Assembly: GCA_015058045.1 (NCBI GenBank)
Contig: SVDC01000007.1
Location: 64,862 to 100,644, forward strand
Direction: 5' to 3'
Origin: Cellulosilyticum sp.
GTDB lineage: Bacteria; Bacillota; Clostridia; Lachnospirales; Cellulosilyticaceae
Length of the DNA: 35,783 nt
The notes below the pieces were generated by a model, which made no database searches, was not told the origin of the DNA, and saw only the letters and a list, made by a program, of their open reading frames with translations. The position numbers were made by a program, and so were the translations under genes. This document shows, in pieces, positions 15,644 through 23,884 of the stretch (position 1 is the first letter of the stretch; every line of letters starts with the position of its first letter).

Positions 15644-16207
15644 CTAATTTTTCTTCTTTTCTACGGAAATTTTATGTACTGGAACATCTAATAGCTTGGA
15701 AACAGCATCTGTGATTTGATTTTTTACCAAGCTGTCACCTGCTCCTTCTGCTAATATAAAGACACCTCTAATCTCTGGCGCATATTCTTTTATCACATAT
15801 GGTGTATTGCCATTTTGTAACACGACGTCTTCTGTTTGCTGCGTATGATCTGTTACTCTTGTTCCACCTGCTTGATCTTTTTCCTCTGTCCTTTGTGTTG
15901 AAGAGGAAGTATCTTCTGCAAGTATTTTTTCCTCGTTTGCCTTAACGGTTACCATTACATTGACCGAGCCTACCCCTTCCATTTTAGCAAGCATATTAGT
16001 AAGTTTTTTCTCAATCACTGCTTCGTAGTCGTCTTCATCATTTGTTACTGCTTGTTTAATCGTTGTTGTCACAGGACTTGACTGGTTGCCATTTTGATTA
16101 GAAGGCCAAAAAGTAATACCAATGGCTACTAATACAACGCCTGCAATAACCACAACATACTTTCTATTCTTTTCTTCCTTTGCCCACTTCGTAAATCCTT
16201 CTGCCAC
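15644..16207 (-). CDS. spoIIIAG: Stage III sporulation protein AG
   Basis: Forms a large ring in the mother-cell side of the SpoIIIA-SpoIIQ complex. A membrane segment (YVVVIAGVVLVAIGITFWP) near the N-terminus is followed by YEAVIEKKLTNMLAKMEGVG and VNVMVTVKANEEKILAED, the ring domain. A variable Thr/Glu-rich insert comes next, then PEIRGVFILAEGAGDSLVKN with DAVSKLLDVPVHKISVEK. GGGGGG is 6 bases before a GTG at 16207, which I take as start (187 residues). The ATG at 16213 touches the GGGGGG and is the alternative. Upstream in-frame ATGs overlap spoIIIAF and lack a site. Confidence 0.95.
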   Translation of the reverse strand: MAEGFTKWAKEEKNRKYVVVIAGVVLVAIGITFWPSNQNGNQSSPVTTTIKQAVTNDEDDYEAVIEKKLTNMLAKMEGVGSVNVMVTVKANEEKILAEDTSSSTQRTEEKDQAGGTRVTDHTQQTEDVVLQNGNTPYVIKEYAPEIRGVFILAEGAGDSLVKNQITDAVSKLLDVPVHKISVEKKKN

Positions 16208-16220
16208 ATACATCCCCCCT

Positions 16221-16772
16221 TTAATTCTTTTGTACTGTAATATATATATTACAGTCTTGTACATTATAGAAGTCTTTGAGACAAGTTTTTATTTTATTTT
16301 TTAACTCTTCTTCAGCTCCATCTACAGTATCACTTTTATCTCCTATATGAATTTCACCTATCTTAATTATGTCATTCTGTTTCCCTACACAAAGGTCTAC
16401 TCTTTCTATTTCATCTTCGTTAAATGTAATTTGTAGTTGCTGAACGCTGACTGCAACCTGCTCTTCTATACATTGTTTCATTCCTATTTGGTACATTTTT
16501 TCTAGGCTTTCTTTTTGGCTTTCCACCTGATTCTCATAATTTTCCTGTATACTTCCATCTACAGCTAATATCTTTTGATAGCGTTCTACATAATCCTTGT
16601 AATCAGCTCCATCTACCTTCACAAGTCCTACAATAGGTTTCAGCATGGTATACACCAAGATACATCCCAATACTAATTTAATATATTTTTTATAAGCCAT
16701 TTCAGGAAAGACCATTTCTATGACAATCACAAAAAGCATCATCCAAATTAAATACTGTAAATAGTCACTCAT
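16221..16772 (-). CDS. spoIIIAF: Stage III sporulation protein AF
   Basis: Mother-cell membrane protein of the SpoIIIA complex with two membrane segments near the N-terminus (LIWMMLFVIVIEMVF; KYIKLVLGCILVYTMLKPI) and a soluble C-terminal domain with a ring-building-like pattern (CIEEQVAVSVQQLQITFN, later CLKDFYNVQDCNIYITVQ). It has 183 residues from the ATG at 16772, chosen for AGGAGGAG 5 bases upstream. The in-frame start at 16793 overlaps spoIIIAE without a site. It lies 10 bases after spoIIIAE. Confidence 0.94.
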   Translation of the reverse strand: MSDYLQYLIWMMLFVIVIEMVFPEMAYKKYIKLVLGCILVYTMLKPIVGLVKVDGADYKDYVERYQKILAVDGSIQENYENQVESQKESLEKMYQIGMKQCIEEQVAVSVQQLQITFNEDEIERVDLCVGKQNDIIKIGEIHIGDKSDTVDGAEEELKNKIKTCLKDFYNVQDCNIYITVQKN

Positions 16773-16782
16773 GTCTCTCCTC

Positions 16783-17994
16783 CTATACGCCACTAGCTGT
16801 TATGGTCATACAAATCGCTAGTGCACAAATACAAAATAGCGCTATAATTCCTACACTACTCATAATAAACTGACAGCCTTTACCTAATTTAGTTGCTATT
16901 TTTGCCATCTTTTTATCCCCTATGGGTTCAATGACTGCACCTGCCACTTGATATACACAGACATAAGCAAAAATTTTAATCATTGGAATAGATAATAGAA
17001 TTACAATCCATAGAATCACGCCACCTGCAAAACTATTTTTTAATAACACAGAACATTTTGCAATAAATTCAATGGTTCCTCCTACTGCACTACCTACAAC
17101 TGGAATAAAAGCACTGGAAAACTTAACGGTGGCTTGCTTTAAGGTCATATCTACACCTGGCATCGTTAAACGATAAAGCCCTAATATAGCTACACTTAAT
17201 CCCAGTATACTTCTTAGCCCCCATTTAATCCCTTTATAAAAAAGTCCTATTAATTTATCCACTTTAAATTCTTCACTCATAGCACTTACCACTTCTAAAA
17301 CAATAATAGAAATAATACACGGTAACACAATGACTTTAATAAGGTAAGTCATTAAATTTAAAGTAGAAAGAATAACTGGTGCCATGGCACCTGCTGATAA
17401 ATTAAAACCACTTGTTGCCATAAACGCTAATAAAATAGGTATACACACAAGCATAACTTTAGACATTTGATCAATGACCAATATGGCAAGCTCAATCATT
17501 ACTCTAAAAGATTGCACCACACTCAGTAAAATAGCCATATAGCATACAAAGAATGCAATTTTACTTGTATTTTTAGATTTAAAAGCGCTACTTAGTGTCT
17601 GTAAGAGATTGCATAATAAAACAATCAAAACAAAACGTGCACCTAATTGTATAAAAGTTCCCATTTCACTAAATAAAGCATTTAAAATAAAGTTTAGTAT
17701 GGTATTAATGTTTAATCCCTGTTCCCCTTTTATTATCTTTTGCATTTCACTTTTTAAATCAAAGTGAATATCTTCTGGCATTGCTGCGGATAATTCCTTT
17801 TGCAAGGCATCAATGCTTTCCCAATCAAACAAATTCACCCCATAATTCACAATTTCTTCCTCTGTCACTTCATCTGTTCCAATAGTAACGGGTTCTACCT
17901 GACTGATGGGCTCGGCACTTAATGCTATACCCGATGCAAAAAAAGTCATAACCAAAATGAGACTATACCACAAGGTCCTCATTAGTTTTTGCAT
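16783..17994 (-). CDS. spoIIIAE: Stage III sporulation protein AE
   Basis: Polytopic protein of the feeding-tube complex. A signal peptide (LMRTLWYSLILVMTFFASGIALSA) precedes a soluble segment, and about eight hydrophobic helices follow. The family blocks GVDMTLKQATVKFSSAFIPV and VGSAVGGTIEFIAKCSVLLK are visible near residues 280-320. It has 403 residues from the ATG at 17994, selected because GGGGGAGGAG lies 5 bases upstream. An in-frame start at 18024 overlaps spoIIIAD. The fold resembles permease or export gate proteins, and its exact cargo is unknown. Confidence 0.96.
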   Translation of the reverse strand: MQKLMRTLWYSLILVMTFFASGIALSAEPISQVEPVTIGTDEVTEEEIVNYGVNLFDWESIDALQKELSAAMPEDIHFDLKSEMQKIIKGEQGLNINTILNFILNALFSEMGTFIQLGARFVLIVLLCNLLQTLSSAFKSKNTSKIAFFVCYMAILLSVVQSFRVMIELAILVIDQMSKVMLVCIPILLAFMATSGFNLSAGAMAPVILSTLNLMTYLIKVIVLPCIISIIVLEVVSAMSEEFKVDKLIGLFYKGIKWGLRSILGLSVAILGLYRLTMPGVDMTLKQATVKFSSAFIPVVGSAVGGTIEFIAKCSVLLKNSFAGGVILWIVILLSIPMIKIFAYVCVYQVAGAVIEPIGDKKMAKIATKLGKGCQFIMSSVGIIALFCICALAICMTITASGV

Positions 17995-18007
17995 AAGTCT
18001 CCTCCCC

Positions 18008-18400
18008 CTATATGAGATCTGCAATCAAGTTCATAAGCGCTAAAATCACTGGTGTTGCTACCACAAAAATCATCACTTTACCTGCCCATTGAATTTTTCC
18101 TCCAATTGCCTTTTCGCCTGCATCTTCACAAAGCTGTGCACCAAACTCTGCTAAATAAGCAATGGCTACAACTTTTAAAACAATATTCAAATAAGTACCA
18201 TCCATATGTAACTTTGCTGCTAAATCTTTAATAACTGCATATACTCCACTAAGCTGCGTCACAATGAAAATCATAAACATAGTGACTGTTAAAATGCGGA
18301 TTAAATCCCCATACGCCTTTGCATAACCACCATGATAACTCACTACATTAATTAGTATAGTTGCCATTAAGCCAAATACAATAATCTTCAGTATCTCCAC
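18008..18400 (-). CDS. spoIIIAD: Stage III sporulation protein AD
   Basis: A 130-residue membrane protein with four hydrophobic helices. KVVAIAYLAEFGAQLCEDAGE is the block typical of SpoIIIAD, with ILALMNLIADLI at the end. It starts with GTG at 18400 behind GGGAGGAG. With SpoIIIAC it recalls export-apparatus (FliQ-like) subunits of flagellar secretion. Confidence 0.95.
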   Translation of the reverse strand: MEILKIIVFGLMATILINVVSYHGGYAKAYGDLIRILTVTMFMIFIVTQLSGVYAVIKDLAAKLHMDGTYLNIVLKVVAIAYLAEFGAQLCEDAGEKAIGGKIQWAGKVMIFVVATPVILALMNLIADLI

Positions 18401-18412
18401 TATAACTCCTCC

Positions 18413-18607
18413 CTACATAGAGAAAGTTTGTACAACTTCAAAAAGCTGCCTAACATAGTTTAAAATTAACAGTAACCCCATAATCACACCTACTACTGAA
18501 ATTGGAAATTTCCACTCCTTAGCACCTACACTATCTAAGAGCATATTTAAGATAGCTACACAGATTCCTAACCCTGCTAGTTTAAAGATTACCGAAAAAT
18601 CAAACAT
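18413..18607 (-). CDS. spoIIIAC: Stage III sporulation protein AC
   Basis: A 64-residue protein with two membrane helices (FKLAGLGICVAILNMLL; ISVVGVIMGLLLILNYV) joined by a short loop containing GAKEWKF, the pattern of SpoIIIAC and similar to FliQ-type subunits. AAAGGGGG lies before the ATG. A gap of 105 bases separates it from spoIIIAB, the largest gap in this operon, with no clear promoter or hairpin. Confidence 0.95.
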   Translation of the reverse strand: MFDFSVIFKLAGLGICVAILNMLLDSVGAKEWKFPISVVGVIMGLLLILNYVRQLFEVVQTFSM

Positions 18608-18712
18608 ACCTTTTCCCCCTTTTCTTTTCCCTCTTCTAAGCTTTGTCCAACTTCTATTCTTTACTTTATTGCTTTTTTGCCTTTTATATTACTAAAATTT
18701 TGGATAAGCGAT

Positions 18713-19228
18713 TTAAATTAGGAAAATGACTAATGCCGCACCAATTAAGGCACCTAACGACTTATTGAGTTTACTACATCTCTCATACTTCTCTTCTGAT
18801 AATTTTCTCTCACGTTGTATTTTCTCAATGATCATATCTAGATTTCTTTTTTGCATATTCTTATCTAGGTAGCCACAAGCACCACTAAAAGCAGATAACA
18901 TTTCATAATCCTTTTCCTGTAAATGTAACTGTCCTTTGTACGCTTCTAGTGCTCCCATCCACATAGCATTTAAGTCCACACTCTCTTTTGCCTCTAACTG
19001 ATTAGCGAAGTTAAGAAATATCTTGCCAATACCTCGTTCTTCCCTTTGGCCCGCTTGCACGCATGCTTCTTTTAAAGGGGTTAATTGATAATCAATTTCC
19101 GCCTTTAAAAGTTCAAATAAATAAATAAATTTTTCTAGTTCTTTAATCCTTTTTCGTTGATCTTCATCTATCCAAACACCTACCACTGTACAAGCAAAAA
19201 AGATCAATACGAGTAATAGCCATTTCAC
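18713..19228 (-). CDS. spoIIIAB: Stage III sporulation protein AB
   Basis: Membrane-anchored helical protein related to GspF/type II secretion platform proteins. The first hydrophobic segment (WLLLVLIFFACTVVGVWI) is followed by IKELEKFIYLFELLKAEIDY and PLKEACVQAG. A long helical middle and a C-terminal hydrophobic anchor (LGALIGAALVIFLI) complete it. I choose the GTG at 19228, with AAAGGGG 8 bases upstream, which gives 171 residues, the usual length. An ATG at 19306 would add 26 atypical residues lying partly inside spoIIIAA. It starts 23 bases after spoIIIAA. Confidence 0.94.
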   Translation of the reverse strand: MKWLLLVLIFFACTVVGVWIDEDQRKRIKELEKFIYLFELLKAEIDYQLTPLKEACVQAGQREERGIGKIFLNFANQLEAKESVDLNAMWMGALEAYKGQLHLQEKDYEMLSAFSGACGYLDKNMQKRNLDMIIEKIQRERKLSEEKYERCSKLNKSLGALIGAALVIFLI

Positions 19229-19251
19229 TTCCTCATCCCCTTTATCCAATA

Positions 19252-20190
19252 TTAAATTATCCGCTTCATTCCTTTTGTACCATCTAATATTGACTCGACT
19301 GTACAAGGTCCTTGTCTATAAGAAAGTATAACGACTCTTTCAAATAATCCTTCTTCAAGTAGTACTCCCAGATAAGGTTTCTTTAAACATTCTCTCTCAT
19401 CCTTACCATGCACCGTACATATAATAGAGACCCCGGCACTTAACATCTCTTCAATTGCCTGGCAATCTGCACTGTTACCTATTTCATCTACTGCTACCAC
19501 CTGAGGCGACATTGCACGTAATAGCATTCTCATACCTTCTACTTTAGGACAGCCATCTAAAACATCTGTACGCATGCCTAAGTGATTTTGTGGTACTCCC
19601 TGGTAGCATGCCGCAATCTCTGAACGTTCATCCACCACGCCTACAGTATAAGGCCCATAACCTTTAAATCCTTCACTTAGTTGATAAATCATATCCCTTA
19701 ACAAAGTCGTCTTGCCACATCCTGGTGGTGATACAATTAAGGTATGATATACCTTATCTCTCCCTACCACATAGGGCATTACCTTAATACTGCACCCTAA
19801 CACCTCATGGGCAATACGAATATTCATGCCACTAATAGATCTTAAAGTTTTAATGTGATTATTTTCTAGCACCACCTTACCAACTAGACCTACACGATGC
19901 CCTCCCTCTAAAGTCATAAAACCTTGTCTTAGTTCATCTTCTAGGGCATATAAAGAAAAATCACTCATATAGTGTAAAATATCCGTTAATTCCTGCTTGG
20001 TCATTTTAATGCTCTGATTTAAAGGACAAGTGCCTCTTTCATCTAATCCAGACTCTTCTCCTTGTATCTTCAAAATAAGAGGCTGCTCTACTCGTAAGCG
20101 TATTTCTTGTAAAGACTTTTTCTTTTCACTTGTTAAACAAGCTAGTCCTGTTTTAATACGATTCGGCAATACCTTTAATAAGGCCTCCAT
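19252..20190 (-). CDS. spoIIIAA: Stage III sporulation protein AA, ATPase
   Basis: Cytoplasmic ATPase of the SpoIIIA complex, related to secretion and pilus ATPases. The P-loop lies in LIVSPPGCGKTTLLRDMIY (about residue 150). VVDERSEIAACYQGVPQNHL, VVAVDEIGNSADCQAIEEML (Walker B) and IICTVHGKDERE follow. The N-terminal part has the family segment LQEIRLRVEQPLILK. It has 312 residues, with AGGAGG before the ATG. It is the first gene of the operon, downstream of the two efp terminators. A sigma-E-like -10 box lies about 40 bases upstream. Confidence 0.97.
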   Translation of the reverse strand: MEALLKVLPNRIKTGLACLTSEKKKSLQEIRLRVEQPLILKIQGEESGLDERGTCPLNQSIKMTKQELTDILHYMSDFSLYALEDELRQGFMTLEGGHRVGLVGKVVLENNHIKTLRSISGMNIRIAHEVLGCSIKVMPYVVGRDKVYHTLIVSPPGCGKTTLLRDMIYQLSEGFKGYGPYTVGVVDERSEIAACYQGVPQNHLGMRTDVLDGCPKVEGMRMLLRAMSPQVVAVDEIGNSADCQAIEEMLSAGVSIICTVHGKDERECLKKPYLGVLLEEGLFERVVILSYRQGPCTVESILDGTKGMKRII

Positions 20191-20224
20191 TGTATTCCTC
20201 CTTTGTCTTTGACGCTATATCCTC

Positions 20225-20232
20225 AATATATG
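20225..20232 (-). promoter_or_regulatory. Possible sigma-E -10 element of spoIIIA
   Basis: CATATATT on the minus strand fits 7 of 8 positions of the sigma-E -10 consensus CATACAnT, 35 bases before the spoIIIAA ATG. I do not see a convincing -35 at 13-15 bases upstream. The operon is sigma-E controlled in Bacillus, so the location is right, but the site is weak evidence. Confidence 0.35.
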
Positions 20233-20271
20233 CTTTTTCAAGACAAGCTAGAACTAAAAAAATTCCCCAAA

Positions 20272-20304
20272 ATAAAAAGCAGAAAGTCTATATCGACTTT
20301 CTGC
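20272..20304 (-). terminator. Second terminator downstream of efp
   Basis: GCAGAAAGTC / GACTTTCTGC (20279-20288 with 20295-20304), a perfect 10-bp stem with a 6-base loop, followed on the minus strand by TTTTTATTTT. It backs up the first terminator and insulates spoIIIA. Confidence 0.88.
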
Positions 20305-20336
20305 TCTCCTTTTCATTCTATTTACTTTTTATGAAT

Positions 20337-20370
20337 TAAAAAAAGACGTTACCTCTGCAACGTCTTTTTA
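20337..20370 (-). terminator. First terminator downstream of efp
   Basis: AAAAAGACGTT / AACGTCTTTTT forms an 11-bp perfect stem around an 8-base loop, 17 bases after the efp stop. The A/T ends give a T-run on both strands. Confidence 0.88.
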
Positions 20371-20386
20371 AGGTTTAGCCTATGAA

Positions 20387-20944
20387 TTAAGCTCTACCTG
20401 TGTATTCACCTGTACGTGTATCGATACGGATTTTTTCACCTTGGTTGATGAATAATGGAACCATTACTCTAGCACCAGTTTCAACGATAGCTGGTTTTGT
20501 AGCACCTTGAGCTGTATCACCTTTAACACCTGGTTCTGTTTCAGTAATTTCAAGTTCAACAGAAAGTGGTGCTTCAATAGCAAATACTTCACCTTGGTGA
20601 GAAGCAATTTTAACCATTTCATTTTCTTTAACGAATTTTAATGAATCGCCTACTGTTTCTGCATTAACTGCAATTTGATCATATGTGTTTACATCCATGA
20701 AGTGGAATAATTCACCATCTGAATATAAATATTGCATATCTTTACGTTCAATGTGAGCTTTTGGTACTTTTTCAGATGGACGGAAAGTTCTTTCTACTAC
20801 ACCACCTGTTTTAATATTTTTTATTTTACAACGTACGAACGCAGCACCTTTACCTGGTTTTACATGTTGGAATTCAACGATTTGATAAATGTTACCTTCG
20901 AACTCGATAGTAACACCGTTTCTAAAATCACCTGCTGATATCAT
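20387..20944 (-). CDS. efp: Translation elongation factor P
   Basis: Binds the ribosome and relieves stalling at polyproline stretches. The 185-residue protein has the three EF-P beta-barrel domains. The tip of domain I reads [17 protein letters not shown] with Lys32, the residue that is modified in Bacillus-type EF-P. Domain III ends with [26 protein letters not shown] precedes the ATG. It follows pepP by about 70 bases and is closed by two terminators, a common aroK-pepP-efp order. Confidence 0.98.
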   Translation of the reverse strand: MISAGDFRNGVTIEFEGNIYQIVEFQHVKPGKGAAFVRCKIKNIKTGGVVERTFRPSEKVPKAHIERKDMQYLYSDGELFHFMDVNTYDQIAVNAETVGDSLKFVKENEMVKIASHQGEVFAIEAPLSVELEITETEPGVKGDTAQGATKPAIVETGARVMVPLFINQGEKIRIDTRTGEYTGRA

Positions 20945-21017
20945 TACAGTTCCTCCTAAAATTCTTTTCTAGTATAGTGTAAACTACATTGTTAAAATTT
21001 TCAACGATTTTTTTGTC

Positions 21018-22103
21018 TTAATTGATAATAATAAGTTCCTTTGGCGAATGAGTTAAGTTTTTAATGCCATCTTTTGTCACAACCACCATATCTTCAATAC
21101 GAACGCCACCAAAACCTGGTAAATAAATACCTGGTTCTACAGTAATAACCATGCCACTTTCTATCACTTGTTCTTCCATCATTGAAAATCTAGGATTTTC
21201 ATGAATCTCAATCCCTACAGAATGGCCTAAACCATGACCAAAATACTCACCATAACCTGCCTTAGTAATATAATCTCTGGCCATAGCATCTACTTCTTTA
21301 CCTTTAAGACCTGCACGAATTCCTTCAAGTGCTGCTTTTTGCGCTGATAACACTGTTTCATAAATCTCTTTATGCTTTTCACTAGCTTCACCAATAACGA
21401 CTGTACGTGTCATATCTGAACAGTATCCTTCATAGACACATCCAAAGTCCATTACCACAAAATCCCCTTTCTTTAAAGGTTCATTACCTGGTACAGCATG
21501 TGGTAGAGAAGATTTCGCACCTGATGCAACAATCGTACTAAACGAAGTTCCAGAAGCACCATTTTGACGCATTACACGCTCAATTTCAAGTGCTACTTCA
21601 TTTTCTGTAAGCCCATCTTTCCAATGCTTTTCAATAAAAGGTACAATCGCCTTAAACGCTAAATCTCCTATATGTTCTGCTTGAGCTAATTTTTCAAGTT
21701 CGCTTTCTTCTTTAATTTGTCTAAAGCCCTCTATCACGCCTTTTGTAGGAATCCATTTAATTGCTTCTGCTCTTTGCATATTTTCATAAGTACTAAAACT
21801 TACATGTTCTGCTTCAAATGCTACCTTTTTGAGTCCCATTTGCTCTGCTTGTTCTAAAATAGCACCTAATGTACCTTTTTGTTTCTGATCGATACTCTTA
21901 AAATCCGGACATTGTTTTGAAACCTGCTCCATATATCTAAAATCTGTTACAATAATAGGTTCTTGATTTAAACTGATCAGCAGCATAGCACTAGAACCCG
22001 TAAATCCACTTAAATACATTCGATTTGGTGCACTACCTACTACAAATCCTTCTATTTCATGTTGCATCATGTAATCTTGTAATTTTTTTACTCTATTATT
22101 CAT
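21018..22103 (-). CDS. pepP: Aminopeptidase P family (M24B, Xaa-Pro) peptidase
   Basis: Creatinase-fold metallopeptidase predicted to remove residues ahead of proline. The N-terminal domain (about 1-125) contains GSAPNRMYLSGFTGSSAMLL. The catalytic domain shows the metal ligands in order: FVVMDFGCVYEGYCSDMTRT (two Asp), GHGLGHSVGIEIHENP (His), VITVEPGIYLPG (Glu) and GVRIEDMVVV (Glu). It has 361 residues, the usual length for the short Firmicute form. The gene sits between aroK and efp. Its function fits the neighbourhood: turnover of Xaa-Pro peptides beside the polyproline factor. Confidence 0.94.
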   Translation of the reverse strand: MNNRVKKLQDYMMQHEIEGFVVGSAPNRMYLSGFTGSSAMLLISLNQEPIIVTDFRYMEQVSKQCPDFKSIDQKQKGTLGAILEQAEQMGLKKVAFEAEHVSFSTYENMQRAEAIKWIPTKGVIEGFRQIKEESELEKLAQAEHIGDLAFKAIVPFIEKHWKDGLTENEVALEIERVMRQNGASGTSFSTIVASGAKSSLPHAVPGNEPLKKGDFVVMDFGCVYEGYCSDMTRTVVIGEASEKHKEIYETVLSAQKAALEGIRAGLKGKEVDAMARDYITKAGYGEYFGHGLGHSVGIEIHENPRFSMMEEQVIESGMVITVEPGIYLPGFGGVRIEDMVVVTKDGIKNLTHSPKELIIIN

Positions 22104-22121
22104 TTACTCCATCCTTCTAAG

Positions 22122-22613
22122 CTATTTCTTTAGATAAGTTATTATTTCCTGGGCGATTTCATTTATACTTTTATCCCTACAGTTAATTTTAACCTGTGCT
22201 GCTTTTTCATACAAGTCCAAACGATTTAAAAAACGTGTCTTAAGAGCTTCATAGGAAGTTGCAAGTGGTCTATTATTATCTCCTTCTATTCTCTGATATA
22301 ATACATCAAAAGGATATTCTAAATAGATGCTACATGTCTTTTGAAGCATTTCGCTATTTTTAGGCGTTGTAATAATCCCGCCACCTGTTGAAATAATCTC
22401 GACGCCTTCATTGATTAACTGCTTTAAATAAATATGTTCCAGTTCTCTAAAATAGCTTTCACCTTTTTGCTCAAAAATATCACTAATCTTTTTGCCTTCC
22501 TGTATCTCTATATATTCATCTAAATCGATCCATTTTTTGCCTAACATTTCCTTTAACTCTTTCCCTATAGTGGTCTTTCCACTACCCATAAACCCAATTA
22601 AACAAATCGTCAT
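22122..22613 (-). CDS. aroK: Shikimate kinase
   Basis: Phosphorylates shikimate at the 3-hydroxyl in aromatic amino acid synthesis. The P-loop reads LIGFMGSGKTTIGKEL (Lys13). WIDLDEYIE holds the shikimate-binding Asp, YFRELE the binding Arg, IISTGGGIITTP the Gly-rich site and NRPLATS the lid. It has 163 residues. It is the first of the aroK-pepP-efp set, downstream of a pseudopilin gene with no terminator between them, so the pilus transcript may read through. Confidence 0.96.
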   Translation of the reverse strand: MTICLIGFMGSGKTTIGKELKEMLGKKWIDLDEYIEIQEGKKISDIFEQKGESYFRELEHIYLKQLINEGVEIISTGGGIITTPKNSEMLQKTCSIYLEYPFDVLYQRIEGDNNRPLATSYEALKTRFLNRLDLYEKAAQVKINCRDKSINEIAQEIITYLKK

Positions 22614-22649
22614 TTTGTTCCCCTCTCCTCCAATTTTCCTGTTATCCTC

Positions 22650-23111
22650 TTATATCTTTTCATAATAAACCCTAACTTTACTTGTTGCAACACCTACTGT
22701 AATACGAACCTGTTCTCCTATTGTTACATTTTGAAGTTTAATGGTTCCAGCATCTTCCGTTGCTATTGTCCCATTAAACGTTATATTTTGTTGCCATCCC
22801 TTAGGACTATCTTTGTGATGAAAAGTGATTTTTTGATTAGATGCTAAATCAATTGTATAAATGGGCTTATCCCATATTCCCTTTCTTACAAGTACTCTAT
22901 CATCTATAAAAAATAAATTGTAAGACTGTCCTGATAAAGCTGCTGCCTGCTTAACATATTCAATGCCTGCTACTATTTCTTCTCCCTTACTTCGAAGTGC
23001 TAAATGTTCTACCCACTTACTACTAAACATGAAGCAAGAGCCCATTAATCCTACTAACGCCATAACAACAATCATTTCAATTAATGAATATCCCTCTTCT
23101 TTTTTTCCCAC
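22650..23111 (-). CDS. GspH/FimT-like pseudopilin
   Basis: A minor pilin precursor. A short basic leader (MGKKEEG) precedes the cleavage site G|YSLIEMIVVMALVGLMGSCF. Glu sits at mature position 5, as needed for pilin assembly. The soluble part contains GEEIVAGIEYVKQAAALSGQ and ends in SKVRVYYEKI, the beta-rich head of GspH-type proteins. I prefer a GTG start at 23111, preceded by TAGGAG, over the longer frame opening with TTG at 23189 or ATG at 23174, which lies inside the yqeG terminator. It follows yqeG, apart from the other pilins. Confidence 0.82.
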   Translation of the reverse strand: MGKKEEGYSLIEMIVVMALVGLMGSCFMFSSKWVEHLALRSKGEEIVAGIEYVKQAAALSGQSYNLFFIDDRVLVRKGIWDKPIYTIDLASNQKITFHHKDSPKGWQQNITFNGTIATEDAGTIKLQNVTIGEQVRITVGVATSKVRVYYEKI

Positions 23112-23179
23112 GCTCTTTAAACTCCTACTTTTTATAGAGGTTAGCCTAAATATACTTGATTTATTCCAAATCATTGCAT

Positions 23180-23207
23180 AAAAAAACAAGCCATTAAGCT
23201 TGTTTTT
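23180..23207 (-). terminator. yqeG terminator overlapping its stop codon
   Basis: A perfect 10-bp stem AAAAACAAGC / GCTTGTTTTT (23182-23191 with 23198-23207) and a T7 tract on the minus strand. The TAA of yqeG lies in the 6-base loop region, so ribosomes ending translation would cover the hairpin. Confidence 0.78.
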
Positions 23208-23703
23208 CTAACCATTTCTTATAGCATTTAATCACTTGTCTCTCTAATCCGCGTTTTACTTTTGTCTGCCATTCATCTTTATCACTAATAGGTACTACAA
23301 GATAAGTCTGAATACCGAAACAATTGCCACCATAAACATCTGTAAAAATTTGATCCCCTACAATTATCACTTCATCTTTTGAGCAACGCATCATTTCTAA
23401 TGCTTTTTTAAAACTTCTATTAAGTGGCTTTTGTGCCTTATGCAATGCTAATACTTTAAGCTTTTCATTAAATTTTAAAACGCGGTCTTCTGTATTATTA
23501 GAAACTAATGTAATTTGTATTCCTGCTTCTTGAATTTGAGTAAAAAACTCAATAATTTCCCTAGTTGGCTCTGCCACATCATAAGGGACAAGTGTATTAT
23601 CTATATCAAAAATAATCCCTTTTATTCCTTCTTGTATTAATGTCTCAATTGATAAATCAAATATAGACTGAATATATTGTGTTGGATATAATTTCTTAAT
23701 CAT
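23194..23703 (-). CDS. yqeG: YqeG family HAD-IIIA phosphatase
   Basis: A 169-residue haloacid dehalogenase protein. Motif I is GIIFDIDNTLVPYDV with the nucleophile Asp and second Asp, motif II is ITLVSNNT, motif III has KAQKPLNRSF and motif IV is VIIVGDQIFTDVYGGN. YqeG proteins resemble phosphatidylglycerophosphate phosphatases, but the substrate here is not shown. It has its own near-consensus promoter and its own terminator, so it is a separate unit placed between pilus genes. Confidence 0.93.
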   Translation of the reverse strand: MIKKLYPTQYIQSIFDLSIETLIQEGIKGIIFDIDNTLVPYDVAEPTREIIEFFTQIQEAGIQITLVSNNTEDRVLKFNEKLKVLALHKAQKPLNRSFKKALEMMRCSKDEVIIVGDQIFTDVYGGNCFGIQTYLVVPISDKDEWQTKVKRGLERQVIKCYKKWLEKQA

Positions 23704-23837
23704 ATTTCTCCTCTTACATTTCCTCTTATCCGTTCTGTATTTTTTAGTGCCTACTTACTTTTAATCATCTGTGTCTTACTTTTCTCTTTAATACATATTG
23801 AATGACACTTGCCTCTATATTCTACAAAATATTTATC

Positions 23838-23866
23838 ATTATACTATTGGATGTTATATTCGTAAA
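23838..23866 (-). promoter_or_regulatory. Sigma-A promoter of yqeG
   Basis: TTTACG (23861-23866) and a perfect TATAAT (23838-23843) are 17 bases apart. The transcript would begin about 130 bases before the yqeG ATG, leaving a leader in which I see no strong structure. Confidence 0.7.
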
Positions 23867-23884
23867 GTCTCATTCCTATATCGC

